A stretch of 64,000 nucleotides of DNA from Polyangiaceae bacterium (GTDB taxonomy: Bacteria; Myxococcota_A; Polyangia; Polyangiales; Polyangiaceae). The DNA lies in contig JACKEB010000020.1 in assembly GCA_020633205.1 (NCBI GenBank), forward strand, positions 248,001 through 312,000, read 5' to 3'. Positions 52,003-61,237 of this stretch are shown here, one piece after another. Under the pieces are notes generated by a model, which was given only the letters and a program-made list of their open reading frames with translations, searched no databases and had not been told where the DNA came from. A program made the position numbers and the translations under genes. The stretch's first letter is position 1. Each line of letters opens with the position of its first letter.

Positions 52003-53436
52003 CTAGATACCGAAGGTGTCGTCGCGAGCAGGCGGCTTCTTCTCGGGCGGAACGTTGGTCTTGGGCGGTTTCGCGGCCGGCGGAGCCGGTTGACGAACCC
52101 TCGGGGCAAGCTCCAGCGGAGCGGGCGACGTCGAGGCGCGGGGCGGGGCTGACGCGCTGGGCTCGGCTGACGCGTCGGGGTTGACCGCAGTGCTGGGGTC
52201 GGCCGCAGTGCTGGGCTCGGCCGCAGTGCTGGACGCGTCGGAAGGGGCTCGGTTCATCGCGGGCTGGTCGCGGTCAGCGTTCGAAGCGTCGTTGTCCTCG
52301 CTTGAGACCACCGGTGCGCTCGGCGCCGCTGCTTCGGGGCGCGCCGCAGGACGCGTCGAGAGGTAGACCGCCCCAAGTCCCAGCGCACCCAGCACCAGCA
52401 CGCTGATGGGCAACACCCAACGCGGTCTGGCTTGAGGTGCGATGACGTGACTGCTCGCTTCGAGGCTCGCTCCCTCGCTGCGATCGATCACTGAAGACGG
52501 CGACAGCTCGACGGTCGGCTCGGTGCGGCCCCAATCCCCTGAAACAGAGGCCCCCGACACCAGGCTGGTGCGTGCCGGCGCGTAGCCGGACAACTCAGCG
52601 TTCGGATTCACTACCTCGCGGAAACCTATCAGGAACTCATCTGCGTTCTGAAAGCGCCGCTCCTTGTCGCGCGCCAAGGCGCGATCGAAGAACACCTGGA
52701 AGCGCTCGGGCAGCTCCGGAACACGCTCATGAATCAGCGGCAACGGCTCCCAGCAGATCTTCGCGATCGAGTCACCCACCGTCGTTCCACTGAACGGTGA
52801 ATCGCCGCTCAACATCTCGAACACCACGACGCCCAGGGACCACAGGTCGCTGCGCGCATCGACGGCGTGCCCCCGTGCTTGCTCCGGGCTCATGTACGCG
52901 GGAGACCCGAGGAGCACGCCCTGGGAAGTGGTCGCGCCGTCCGGTTGCTCCTGCTTCGCGATACCGAAGTCGAGCACCTTGAGCACCTCGTCTCCACCTT
53001 CAAGTGCCAGGAACAGATTGGACGGCTTGATGTCCCGGTGCACGATCCCCGCGGAATGAGCAACGCCCAGCGCCTTCGCCGCTTGCTCCACGACCAGTAA
53101 CGCTTGTTCAGGCGACAGCTTGCCGAGGCCATCGATGCGGCTCTGAAGATCCAGTCCGTCAAGGAGCTCCATCGCGAGGTAGGGCGCGCCCTCGTGCAAC
53201 CCGTAGTCATACACCCGCACGACGTGGGGGCTCTTGAGTTGGGCCGCCGCGCGGGCCTCGGTACGAAAGCGCGCACTGGCCTTGGAGTGATTCGCCGAGG
53301 CCTGGATGAACTTCACCGCGACGTCGACTTCGAGCTCGATGTGGCGCGCAATCCACACCTCTCCCATGCCGCCTCGAGCCAAAGGGCGCTCGAGTCGGTA
53401 CTTCGCGCCGATCAACTCGCCCGCTTCCAGCTCCAC
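52003..53436 (-). CDS. Membrane-anchored Ser/Thr protein kinase
   Basis: 477 residues from GTG. Complete Hanks-type kinase domain: glycine loop ARGGMGEVW (20-28), Lys42, catalytic HRDIKPSN (133-140), DFG at 156-158, and GSPAYMSPEQARG in the activation segment. A single membrane helix lies at about 337-358, followed by a Pro/Ala/Ser/Thr-rich extracytoplasmic tail. The kinase domain is cytoplasmic and suited to phosphorylate targets read by FHA domains; an FHA activator gene is encoded 2 kb away. Ends near a TPR/PEGA-like gene on the same strand. Confidence 0.95.
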   Translation of the reverse strand: MELEAGELIGAKYRLERPLARGGMGEVWIARHIELEVDVAVKFIQASANHSKASARFRTEARAAAQLKSPHVVRVYDYGLHEGAPYLAMELLDGLDLQSRIDGLGKLSPEQALLVVEQAAKALGVAHSAGIVHRDIKPSNLFLALEGGDEVLKVLDFGIAKQEQPDGATTSQGVLLGSPAYMSPEQARGHAVDARSDLWSLGVVVFEMLSGDSPFSGTTVGDSIAKICWEPLPLIHERVPELPERFQVFFDRALARDKERRFQNADEFLIGFREVVNPNAELSGYAPARTSLVSGASVSGDWGRTEPTVELSPSSVIDRSEGASLEASSHVIAPQARPRWVLPISVLVLGALGLGAVYLSTRPAARPEAAAPSAPVVSSEDNDASNADRDQPAMNRAPSDASSTAAEPSTAADPSTAVNPDASAEPSASAPPRASTSPAPLELAPRVRQPAPPAAKPPKTNVPPEKKPPARDDTFGI

Positions 53437-53542
53437 GCGCTGGGAAACCTATCACAGCAGGCGCGGCTCCGCCGCTCGCACTCTGCTGGGCCCCATCATC
53501 CAGGCTTGTCATCCAGCCCGGACGAGCTGATAAGGTGCGCCC

Positions 53543-54010
53543 ATGGGCGGCAGGGCGAGGCGGACTAACCCCCGGAAAGCGCGTGGCAACGTCGGCAATC
53601 GGCCCGGTGATAGGCGTGTTTCCAAGCTGCTGATTGTGGCCTTGGTAGCGGCGTTCGCTTTTGGCTGCGCGGAAGCCACCCCCGAACCCGCTGCACCCAC
53701 AACGCCACCGCCGCCGTCCCCAAGCGCAGCCCCGGAACCCTCGAAGGCGCCGCCGCCGCCCGCTGAGCCGGAGGACGAGTCCGGCAAAGCAGAAAGCGGG
53801 AAGGCAGCCAAGCCACCACCGGAGAAATCCCCAGGGAAACCCAAACGGCTCCCCGAAGGCGACGCCCCGCCTCCTCCGCCAAGCGACTACGACGGACCTG
53901 AAGTCTCCAAGCGGCGCGTCGTGAAGAAGCCCGACGGCACCTGCGTGCTCGTCAGGGACTGCGCGACCACGCCGAGCTGCGGTGGCGAAGTCCCGGTTCA
54001 GTGCCCTTGA
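53543..54010 (+). CDS. Small Pro/Lys-rich lipoprotein
   Basis: 155 residues. An Arg-rich N-terminus precedes a hydrophobic segment and a lipobox (LIVALVAAFAFGC). The rest is Pro/Ala/Lys/Glu-rich and predicted disordered, ending in a short Cys-containing part (GTCVLVRDCATTPSCGGEVPVQC). No domain is recognised. It stands 106 bases from the divergent kinase gene and ends 10 bases from a convergent gene. Likely a surface or periplasmic spacer protein. Confidence 0.72.
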   Translation: MGGRARRTNPRKARGNVGNRPGDRRVSKLLIVALVAAFAFGCAEATPEPAAPTTPPPPSPSAAPEPSKAPPPPAEPEDESGKAESGKAAKPPPEKSPGKPKRLPEGDAPPPPPSDYDGPEVSKRRVVKKPDGTCVLVRDCATTPSCGGEVPVQCP

Positions 54011-54020
54011 GTGCGGGCGC

Positions 54021-55199
54021 TCACCAGTCGTCTCGGCGCCAGTCGTTGTAGACGCAGCCTTGTGGCTCCGGGGAGTAGCTGCACGTGACCTGACTCCAGG
54101 AGGTTAGCGTGCAGACCTCGCTCACCTCTCCGCGGCGCAGCACGGCGTAGCGAGCGCAAGGCACTTCTTGGTTCGCGATCACCCACAACGTACCGCTACG
54201 ATCCAGCGTGAGATCGGCGGGCTGCCACGAGTAGCCCCCACTCAAAGGCAGCTCGACAGGCCTCCAGGCGCCGCTTGTGCGCCGAAGCACCCGTCGCTCG
54301 CGGAATACGTGCTCCTCACCCACTACCCCCACGATCACCCACTGCTCGCCCGTCGAATCCACACGGTAAGCGAGCACCGAACCTGACCCTGCCGGCAGTT
54401 CCAGTGGCTTCCAACCACTTCCGACGCGTTCCAGCCCACAGATCTGGTCGTCTTGGGAAGTACCAGCGTAGGCGAGGTGCCCATCAGGCAGCTCCACCCA
54501 CACCCGGTCGGAGCAGCGCTCCGGCGGTCGCACGACCTCTCGGCGCTCAATCCCTCGCTGCCAAATCTCAGCCAAAGATTTCCCCGCGGCATCTGATCCA
54601 GTGACAACCACGTGGGAAGGGGTGAACTGAGCGTCGCCCCAAAGTGCGATGTCGCTCGGCAGGCTTCGCGAGGGCCTACCGTCGGCGTAGACCAACTTGA
54701 GCACCATGGCGAAACCTCGGGGTTGCCGGTAGGCAGCGAACGCTACCCCGGGCATCCAAATGTCGAACCAGCCCGCAGGCTGTTGATCGCCTGTGTCGAG
54801 CAACGTCACTGCGCGCCAGCGCCAACCATCCCACCGCCTGAGCGTCGGACAGATACCGCAAGCCTCGAAGTTGTACCTCGCGCTCCAGAAGTCGTCCTCG
54901 GAGGTGCCGAAGAGCGCGCCGCCCGAGCCGTAGCCGGTCTCGAAGCGTCCATGCACGAACTTCAGGAACGCGGGCTGCAAGTAGACCTCATCTCCAATCG
55001 CGCGGACCTCCAGCCAGCCTTCGCGGCTCGGCCCCTGATACACCGCGGCGACCTGAAACTCGGAGGGTTGCTCGACGCCTTGCGACGGTTTCCGCGTAGC
55101 CGTCCCAGCGGCTGGCGTTTTGGCAAGCGTTCCGCCGTGGCAGGCGAAGCAACACAAGCTCACCCAAAGGTATCGATATCCACACGGCACCGCATGCAT
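54021..55199 (-). CDS. Uncharacterised propeller-like exported protein
   Basis: 392 residues from ATG at 55199; a TTG nine bases upstream is in frame but less likely. The N-terminus (YLWVSLCCFACHGG) looks like a short lipoprotein-type signal, with Cys about 20. Repeating W and G patterns (DGWRWRAVTLLD, SGWKPLELPAGSGSVLAYRVDS, SGAWRPVELPLSGGYSWQPADLTLD) suggest a beta-propeller of Kelch/two-bladed type. I do not recognise a family. The gene ends 10 bases from the convergent small lipoprotein. Confidence 0.65.
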   Translation of the reverse strand: MHAVPCGYRYLWVSLCCFACHGGTLAKTPAAGTATRKPSQGVEQPSEFQVAAVYQGPSREGWLEVRAIGDEVYLQPAFLKFVHGRFETGYGSGGALFGTSEDDFWSARYNFEACGICPTLRRWDGWRWRAVTLLDTGDQQPAGWFDIWMPGVAFAAYRQPRGFAMVLKLVYADGRPSRSLPSDIALWGDAQFTPSHVVVTGSDAAGKSLAEIWQRGIERREVVRPPERCSDRVWVELPDGHLAYAGTSQDDQICGLERVGSGWKPLELPAGSGSVLAYRVDSTGEQWVIVGVVGEEHVFRERRVLRRTSGAWRPVELPLSGGYSWQPADLTLDRSGTLWVIANQEVPCARYAVLRRGEVSEVCTLTSWSQVTCSYSPEPQGCVYNDWRRDDW

Positions 55200-55516
55200 C
55201 CCAGTCAAGCCCCCGGCAGGACCGCGCCCAATACTGCCTCAGCCACTCGTTTCCTTCCAGCGCGGGCTCGGACCATGCGGTCCCGCTTCGCGGCGACAGC
55301 CCCCGGGTGGCAGCGCCGTGTAAGGAAGCGTGCGCTAGACAGAGCGTTAGTCGAGCTGACGTCACGCTTCCCTAGGTTTCCCCTGTCGTTTGCGATATCT
55401 CCTCTGGTGGAACGGCGGCACCCTAGCGGCTCTGTGCGCGGCCGCGCGGTCCCTCTCGTTTCTGTGGCGTCGCATCTCGATCCAAACCGTGGGTGGAGTA
55501 CGATCAGGAACGACTC
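55200..55516. other. Divergent intergenic region, propeller-like gene and M48 peptidase
   Basis: About 317 bases between the leftward exported protein and the rightward peptidase. Promoters for both directions are expected. Frames inside have no family resemblance. No strong repeat is seen. Confidence 0.5.
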
Positions 55517-57352
55517 ATGACCCTCGAACGCTTCGAAACCATCGTCGCGCGCCTGGAGGCGCGCCAAGAGCGACACCCGTGGCTGTATCGACTTCAAGTG
55601 TTGCTGCTGGCCCTCTTCGGGTTTGGTGTGCTGTTCATGGGTGTTGGGGGGGCGGTGATCGGCTGCCTGCTGCTGATCGTTGCCGTGGTGCTGTCGCCGG
55701 CGCGGTGGGTGATGCTCAAGCTCGGCGTGAAGCTGGTGATTCCACTGCTGCTCTTCGTTGGGGGAATCATCAAAGCCGTATTCGTGCGCATCCCAGTGCC
55801 TGAGGGACTCCAGCTGACTCAGGAAAACTCACCCAAGCTCTTTCGCTGTCTAGAAGAGCTTCGCAAGGAGCTGCGGGTCGGGTCGATTCACCGCGTGCTC
55901 CTAGTCGGCGACAACAACGCTGGAGTCGTGGAGGTGCCTCGCTGGCTGATGCTGGGCTCTCGACGCTACCTGTTGGTGGGCCTCCCGTTGATGCGCTCGT
56001 TGAGCACCGACGAGTTTCGCAGCGTGCTTGCCCATGAACTCGGACATCTCTCTCGCAGACATGCCGGCTTCGGAGCTTGGATCTACCGCGTACGCCACTC
56101 CTGGTCGTACCTCCACCAGGAACTCGAAGAGCGCGGAGGCGGAGCGGTGGTGGGCTGGTTCCTGAGCCGCTACGCGCCATTCTTCAACGCCTATACCTTC
56201 GTCCTCGGGCGGGCTCAGGAATACGAAGCCGACGCCGCCTCCGCGCGCTTGGTCGGCAATCAGACGGCCGCACGCGCATTGATCCGCGGGGAACTGCGGC
56301 AGCGTCACCTGCAGGAGAACTTCTGGGAGTTCCTCGACGACCGCGTCAAGGTCCAGCCTGAGCCTCCAGGGGACCTCCACCAGGTGATGGCGCAGGTCAT
56401 CAAGCGGCCGCTAGGTGCCCAGGCGCAGCTTTGGCTACAAGAGGCGCTTGCCGAACGCACGACGTGCGCGGACACCCACCCGAGCCTTCAGGATCGATTG
56501 AAGGCGCTGGGGGTCGCGCCAGAGGTCCCGACGGATATTGCGGCCAACGCAGCGGAAGATCTGCTGGTCCCAGAGAAGGTGGCGGAACTCCAGCACTACC
56601 TGAGCGATCAGTGGAAGTTCGACAATCTCGTGGAGTGGGGCCACCGCCATCAGGAGTACCTGCGCGGACGCGCGCGGTTGGAAGCGCTGGAGACGCTGGC
56701 GCAAACCCGCGAGCTGAATGACGACGAACTCTACGAACGGGCCGATCTGATCGAAGACCATCGCACGCGGGACGAAGCCATCGTCCTGATGCGCGACGTG
56801 GTCGCACGCGATCCAAAGCACATCGGCGCACTGCTTGGACTCGGGCGCATGCTGCTACTGAGCGAGCAGGACGAGGGGGAGAGGTGGCTGCGGGACGCCA
56901 TGGCACTCGATCCAGTTGCTGCCTCGATCGCTAGTCGGATGCTGATGGCCTGGCACACCAAGCACGGACGTAGTGGCGAGGTAGAAAACCTCGGGGAAAC
57001 ACTGAAGCACGCGGATGCCCATATGGCGGCGATGCAGCGTGAACGCAGCGTATGGCTGATCGCGGACACCTTGCTACCACCAGAGCTACCCCATGACGTG
57101 ATGGCGAGTTTGACATCCGCCATCGCAGAGCACCCGGGAGTGAGCGAAGCGGTCATCGTGCGCAAACGCACCCGCTATCGGACGGACGATCCAGTGCACG
57201 TGCTTGCGGTGCGGGGTGTCGGGGAGGACGTCATCCCGCACTTGGTGCATGTGATGGAGTCTTTCGAACTGGATGGGCTCGTGGAGCTGTGCGGCGATCG
57301 AGACGTGCGATTCGAGGCTGCGGCGAAGGTAGCCGGCGCACGCCTCCGCTGA
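55517..57352 (+). CDS. M48-family metallopeptidase with TPR-like C-terminus
   Basis: 611 residues from ATG at 55517, preferred over an in-frame GTG 24 bases upstream because AGGA precedes it at normal spacing. Two membrane segments (about 25-60 and 65-92) precede a Zn-peptidase domain with HELGHLSRRHAG near 175-186 and the third ligand in EYEADAASARLVGN near 235. This matches HtpX/M48-type membrane proteases that degrade or process membrane proteins. The C-terminal 250 residues are helical and TPR-like (ALLGLGRMLLLSEQDEGERWL). Likely in envelope quality control. Confidence 0.92.
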   Translation: MTLERFETIVARLEARQERHPWLYRLQVLLLALFGFGVLFMGVGGAVIGCLLLIVAVVLSPARWVMLKLGVKLVIPLLLFVGGIIKAVFVRIPVPEGLQLTQENSPKLFRCLEELRKELRVGSIHRVLLVGDNNAGVVEVPRWLMLGSRRYLLVGLPLMRSLSTDEFRSVLAHELGHLSRRHAGFGAWIYRVRHSWSYLHQELEERGGGAVVGWFLSRYAPFFNAYTFVLGRAQEYEADAASARLVGNQTAARALIRGELRQRHLQENFWEFLDDRVKVQPEPPGDLHQVMAQVIKRPLGAQAQLWLQEALAERTTCADTHPSLQDRLKALGVAPEVPTDIAANAAEDLLVPEKVAELQHYLSDQWKFDNLVEWGHRHQEYLRGRARLEALETLAQTRELNDDELYERADLIEDHRTRDEAIVLMRDVVARDPKHIGALLGLGRMLLLSEQDEGERWLRDAMALDPVAASIASRMLMAWHTKHGRSGEVENLGETLKHADAHMAAMQRERSVWLIADTLLPPELPHDVMASLTSAIAEHPGVSEAVIVRKRTRYRTDDPVHVLAVRGVGEDVIPHLVHVMESFELDGLVELCGDRDVRFEAAAKVAGARLR

Positions 57353-57538
57353 ACTCCCAGGCTGACGCCGTTCACTCTCTTGAACGACGGGGTGCGCGAG
57401 ACGTCGGAGCGCCGGTCGCGTGGGACTCAACGCGCGGAAATTCAGCGAGGGGTCACGGAGCCGCTCGCTATTGAACGATATTCAGCAACCCACTGCGCAG
57501 CTGATCTCCGCGCAAATTGGGGGTACAGCAAGCGCGAC

Positions 57539-59143
57539 ATGAGCGACGCGTTCGATCACGACTGGATCATCATTGGTTCCGGTTTCGGCGGGAGTGTCTC
57601 CGCCTTGCGGCTGGTGGAGAAGGGCTACGACGTCAAGTTGCTCGAGGCCGGCAAGCGAATGCGCCCCGAGGATTTTCCCCAGAGCAATTGGAACGTGAAG
57701 CGGTGGCTCTGGGCACCGGCGCTGGGCTGCCGTGGTCTATTTCAGATGCAGTTCTTCAAGCACGTGACGGTGCTCGCGGGCGCCGGCTTTGGCGGTGGCA
57801 GCCTCACATATGCGAACACGCTGCCGATCCCTAAGAGCGGCTTCTTCAAGAGCCCGAGCTGGGGAGGCCTCGCGGATTGGGAGGCCGAGCTGACGCCGCA
57901 CTACCAAACAGCGCGCCGCATGCTTGGCGCCGTGGAAACGCCGTTCCTCACCCCCCCAGACCAAATCCTCAAGCAAATCGCAACAGAGCGAGGTGCCGCA
58001 GACCGCTTCGAGAGCACCCAGGTTGCGGTGTACTTCGACAACCCGGGAAAAACCGTCCCGGATCCCTTCTTCGACGGAAAGGGGCCGCCTCGTACGGGCT
58101 GCATCCGCTGCGGTGCGTGCATGACCGGCTGCAAGCACGGCGCGAAGAACACCCTCGACAAGAACTACCTTTACCTCGCGGAAAACCAAGGACTAAAAAT
58201 CTCCGACGAGTCCAGGGTCACCCGCATTCTACCGCGCGAGGCAGGCGGCTATGACGTGGAGTTCGAAAAGGCGGGAGCCATTGAGCGCGTCTCCGCGAAG
58301 CGAGTCATTGTGTCCGCAGGCGCCCTCGGCACGAACAAGCTCTTGCTACGTCAAAAGGGCGACCCCGAGGCGCTACCCAAGCTCTCGAACACCCTCGGCA
58401 CCCAAGTGCGCACGAACTCGGAGTCGCTGATCTTCGTGACGGTCAAGGATCGCGAACAAGACCTGTCCAAGGGTGTCGCAATCGGCAGCATCTACCAGAT
58501 CGACGACAACTCACACCTCGAGGTGGTGCGTTACGGCGAAGGCTCCGGTTTCTTCCGCACGATGCAAATGCCCCACGTCGGGGGCTATAGCCCTGGCGCC
58601 ATCAAGTTGCTGCGCGCGATGCTGCTCTGCCTACTGCATCCAATCAAGATGCTGCGCGCCGTGCTCGTCGGTGACTGGGCCAAGAGCACGATCATCTTGC
58701 TCTACATGAAGACCGCAGAGGGCACCCTGCGCTTCAAGCTCGGCCGCTCCGTCTTCACCGCGTTTCGGCGCGGCATGGTCACCGAGCTCGAGGGGGGAGA
58801 GGCGCCCACCGCTTCGATCCCCGAGGCAACGGAACTCGCAGAGGCGTTCGCAAAGAAGACCGGCGGGATCCCTTTCAGCGGCTTCACCGAGACGCTCTTC
58901 AACATCCCGACGACCGCGCACATACTTGGCGGCTGCACCATGGGCGCGAGCGCCGAGCAAGGCGTCATCGACGCGCAGCACCGCGTGTTTGGCTATGAGG
59001 GACTCTACGTGATCGATGGCTCCACCATATCGGCAAACCCCGGCGTGAATCCGTCACTGACCATCACGGCGCTGGCAGAGCGCGCGATGAGCCTGATCCC
59101 CGCAAAGGTCGCGCTGCCAGACGAAGCGCACGCGGCGCAGTAG
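57539..59143 (+). CDS. GMC oxidoreductase, cholesterol-oxidase-like
   Basis: 534 residues from ATG at 57539. FAD-binding IIIGSGFGGSVSALRLVEKGYDVKLLEAGKR, a GAGFGGGSLTYANTLP segment and the C-terminal GGCTMGASAEQGVID ... YVIDGSTISANPGVNPSLTITALAERA are characteristic of GMC-type sterol oxidases and related enzymes. A four-cysteine motif, CIRCGACMTGCKHGAKNT, lies near 192-209; it recurs in this subgroup and looks like an iron-sulfur site. Substrate may be a sterol or other hydrophobic alcohol. Located between the M48 gene and a convergent amidase; no sterol cluster is seen. Confidence 0.88.
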   Translation: MSDAFDHDWIIIGSGFGGSVSALRLVEKGYDVKLLEAGKRMRPEDFPQSNWNVKRWLWAPALGCRGLFQMQFFKHVTVLAGAGFGGGSLTYANTLPIPKSGFFKSPSWGGLADWEAELTPHYQTARRMLGAVETPFLTPPDQILKQIATERGAADRFESTQVAVYFDNPGKTVPDPFFDGKGPPRTGCIRCGACMTGCKHGAKNTLDKNYLYLAENQGLKISDESRVTRILPREAGGYDVEFEKAGAIERVSAKRVIVSAGALGTNKLLLRQKGDPEALPKLSNTLGTQVRTNSESLIFVTVKDREQDLSKGVAIGSIYQIDDNSHLEVVRYGEGSGFFRTMQMPHVGGYSPGAIKLLRAMLLCLLHPIKMLRAVLVGDWAKSTIILLYMKTAEGTLRFKLGRSVFTAFRRGMVTELEGGEAPTASIPEATELAEAFAKKTGGIPFSGFTETLFNIPTTAHILGGCTMGASAEQGVIDAQHRVFGYEGLYVIDGSTISANPGVNPSLTITALAERAMSLIPAKVALPDEAHAAQ

Positions 59144-59159
59144 GAACTCTCGAAAGTAG

Positions 59160-59942
59160 CTATGGATCGCGTCTATCTTGGAGCACCGGGAAGCGCTCCC
59201 GCGCCTTCTTGACTAGCGCGGCATCTAGCTCAGCGTAAAGCGTGGTCTCGCTGATCGCGGCGCTGCACAACGTCTGACCTAGTGGATCGATGATCGCGCT
59301 GTCTCCGGCGTAGTCGAGCTCACCGCCTTTACCGACCCGGTTCACCCCGACGACGTAGGCCTGGTTCTCGATGGCGCGGGCGAGAAGCAGCGCTTGCCAG
59401 TGGCTGCGGCGCTTCTCGGGCCAGTTCGCAACGACCACGTAGCAGTCTGTGCGCGGCGCGTTCACCCAGAACTCGTTGGCAAAGCGCAGGTCGTAGCAGA
59501 CGAAGAAGCAGCAGGAGACACCACACACCTCCCGCACCAGGAACTCTGTTCCCGCCCGGTAATGTTCGTGCTCCCGCGCGAAGGTAAAAGGGTGAATCTT
59601 CTGATAGCGGCTGAGCTCACCGTCAGGGCTCGAGAGCACCAGAGTGTTCGCCGGGCGCGCATCGTGCTTTGACTCCGCATCCTCAGGCAGGAGCTCTGGA
59701 AACGAACCACAAAGCCAAACCCCATGCGCCTGCGCCTCTCGTGCCACGAACTGCGCGCTGGGCCCCGCAAACGGCTCGGATATGCGCTCGGTCGCCATGG
59801 AGAAGCCGCAGCTGAACATCTCAGGCAACACGACCAGGCTCGCGCCCGCCTGCGCTGCCTCGGCGATGCGCTTGCGGAGCCGCTCGAAGTTCTGTGCCGG
59901 GTCCTCCCACGCGATGTCGTACTGAACCGCCGCGACCCGCAT
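59160..59942 (-). CDS. Nitrilase-family omega-amidase
   Basis: 260 residues from ATG at 59942 (TGATG overlap with the upstream aminotransferase stop); a GTG three bases earlier is also possible. Catalytic triad of the nitrilase fold is in place: Glu41 (VLPEMF), Lys115 (YQKIHPF), Cys149 (FVCYDLRF). Motifs such as CGFSMATE and VVVANWPEKR are typical of YafV/Nit2-type omega-amidases, which hydrolyse alpha-ketoglutaramate and ketosuccinamate. Pairing with the transaminase gene is the known glutamine transaminase-omega-amidase arrangement, in which one enzyme removes the other's product. Confidence 0.92.
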   Translation of the reverse strand: MRVAAVQYDIAWEDPAQNFERLRKRIAEAAQAGASLVVLPEMFSCGFSMATERISEPFAGPSAQFVAREAQAHGVWLCGSFPELLPEDAESKHDARPANTLVLSSPDGELSRYQKIHPFTFAREHEHYRAGTEFLVREVCGVSCCFFVCYDLRFANEFWVNAPRTDCYVVVANWPEKRRSHWQALLLARAIENQAYVVGVNRVGKGGELDYAGDSAIIDPLGQTLCSAAISETTLYAELDAALVKKARERFPVLQDRRDP

Positions 59943-61174
59943 CACCGGCCTCCCGAGATCCCAGCGCCGTTTGCTTCCGCGCGGAGCTTATCTATGCTTT
60001 GCCGCAGTCGCTCCACGCTCTGTTCGAGCACGCTTCGAGTCTTGCAAAAAGCGAAGCGCACGAGGGCGTCGCCACGCGCTGGATCCAGGTAGAACGCAGC
60101 GTTGGGGATCGCCGCAACTCCAGCAACCCGCGGCAGGATCTGACAGAGTTGGGTCCCGCTCGCGAAGCCCAGCCCGCGAATATCTGCGCAGATAAAGTAG
60201 CTCCCCTGAGGTTCAATCACCCCGAAGCCCACGTCTCGGAGCCCGGCGCTCAGCAGGTCGCGACGCGCGCGGTATTCGCCTCGCAGTTGTTCGAAATAGC
60301 CAGGCCCCAGGCCTAGGGCGTGAGCCACGGCATGCTGAAACGGTGTCGCCGTTGCGAACGTGATGAACTGGTGCGCGGCTCGCAGCGCTCGGGTCAGCTC
60401 GGGTGGCGCGCAAGTCCAGCCGATCTTCCAGCCGGTGCAGGAGAACGTCTTGCCAGCGGAGCTGATCACCACCGTTCGCTCGCGCATGCCTGGCAGGCTC
60501 GCCAGGCAGACGTGCTCCCCCTCGTAGACGAGGTGCTCGTAGACCTCGTCCGTTACTGCCAGCAAATCATGACGCTGGCAGAGCTCTGCGATTTGCTGCA
60601 GTTCCTGCGACGTGAAGACCTTTCCGGTTGGGTTGTGAGGCGTATTCAGCAGGATGAGCCTTGTCTTCCCGCTGATGGCGGCTTCCAGCTCTGCCAGGGA
60701 GTATTCGAATCCATTTTTCCCTGGGGATAATGTCACCACGCGCGACACAGCACCCGCCATCGCCACACTAGCGCGGTAGGAGTCGTAGAAAGGCTCGAAC
60801 ATCACGACCTCGTCACCGGTCTCGCAGAGCGCCTGAAGTGTCGCGCAGATGGCTTCGGTGGCGCCCGAGTAGACGGTGATCTCGCTCGTAGGGTCGTACG
60901 TCAAGCCGCGGTACTGCGCCTGGTGCTCAGCGATCGCCTGATTGAGCTGAGGCACGCCGAAGCTCCGAGCGTATTGGTTCAATCCACCGGCGATAGCGCG
61001 CTGCGCTGCTTCCTTCACCTCGGTCGGTGCGTCGAAATCCGGAAAACCCTGGCCGAGATTCAGCGCCTGATGCTCGATCGCGAGGCGCGTCATTTCAGCG
61101 AAGATCGTAGTACCGAAACCCTGAAGCCGACTGCTGAGGTGGGGCAAACGCAGGCTCGTCATCGCGCGCAGCAT
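59942..61174 (-). CDS. PLP aminotransferase, probable glutamine/methionine transaminase
   Basis: 410 residues from ATG at 61174, which has AAGGGTG upstream; an ATG four codons later (61162) is an alternative. Class I fold-type I enzyme with LGQGFPDFDAP, NTPHNPTGKVF, the PLP-binding Lys242 in SSAGKTFSCTGWKIGW and DEVYEHLVYEG. These are closest to YbdL/kynurenine-oxoglutarate transaminase-type enzymes that use glutamine or methionine. Its stop overlaps the omega-amidase gene, supporting that substrate class. Probable role: methionine salvage and keto-acid transamination. Transcribed divergently from birA. Confidence 0.92.
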   Translation of the reverse strand: MLRAMTSLRLPHLSSRLQGFGTTIFAEMTRLAIEHQALNLGQGFPDFDAPTEVKEAAQRAIAGGLNQYARSFGVPQLNQAIAEHQAQYRGLTYDPTSEITVYSGATEAICATLQALCETGDEVVMFEPFYDSYRASVAMAGAVSRVVTLSPGKNGFEYSLAELEAAISGKTRLILLNTPHNPTGKVFTSQELQQIAELCQRHDLLAVTDEVYEHLVYEGEHVCLASLPGMRERTVVISSAGKTFSCTGWKIGWTCAPPELTRALRAAHQFITFATATPFQHAVAHALGLGPGYFEQLRGEYRARRDLLSAGLRDVGFGVIEPQGSYFICADIRGLGFASGTQLCQILPRVAGVAAIPNAAFYLDPARGDALVRFAFCKTRSVLEQSVERLRQSIDKLRAEANGAGISGGR

Positions 61175-61237
61175 GACACCCTTGGGTCCCTCGCGAAAGC
61201 GGGGCAAGGACGCTGCGGCGTGGTAAAGCCGCAGCCT

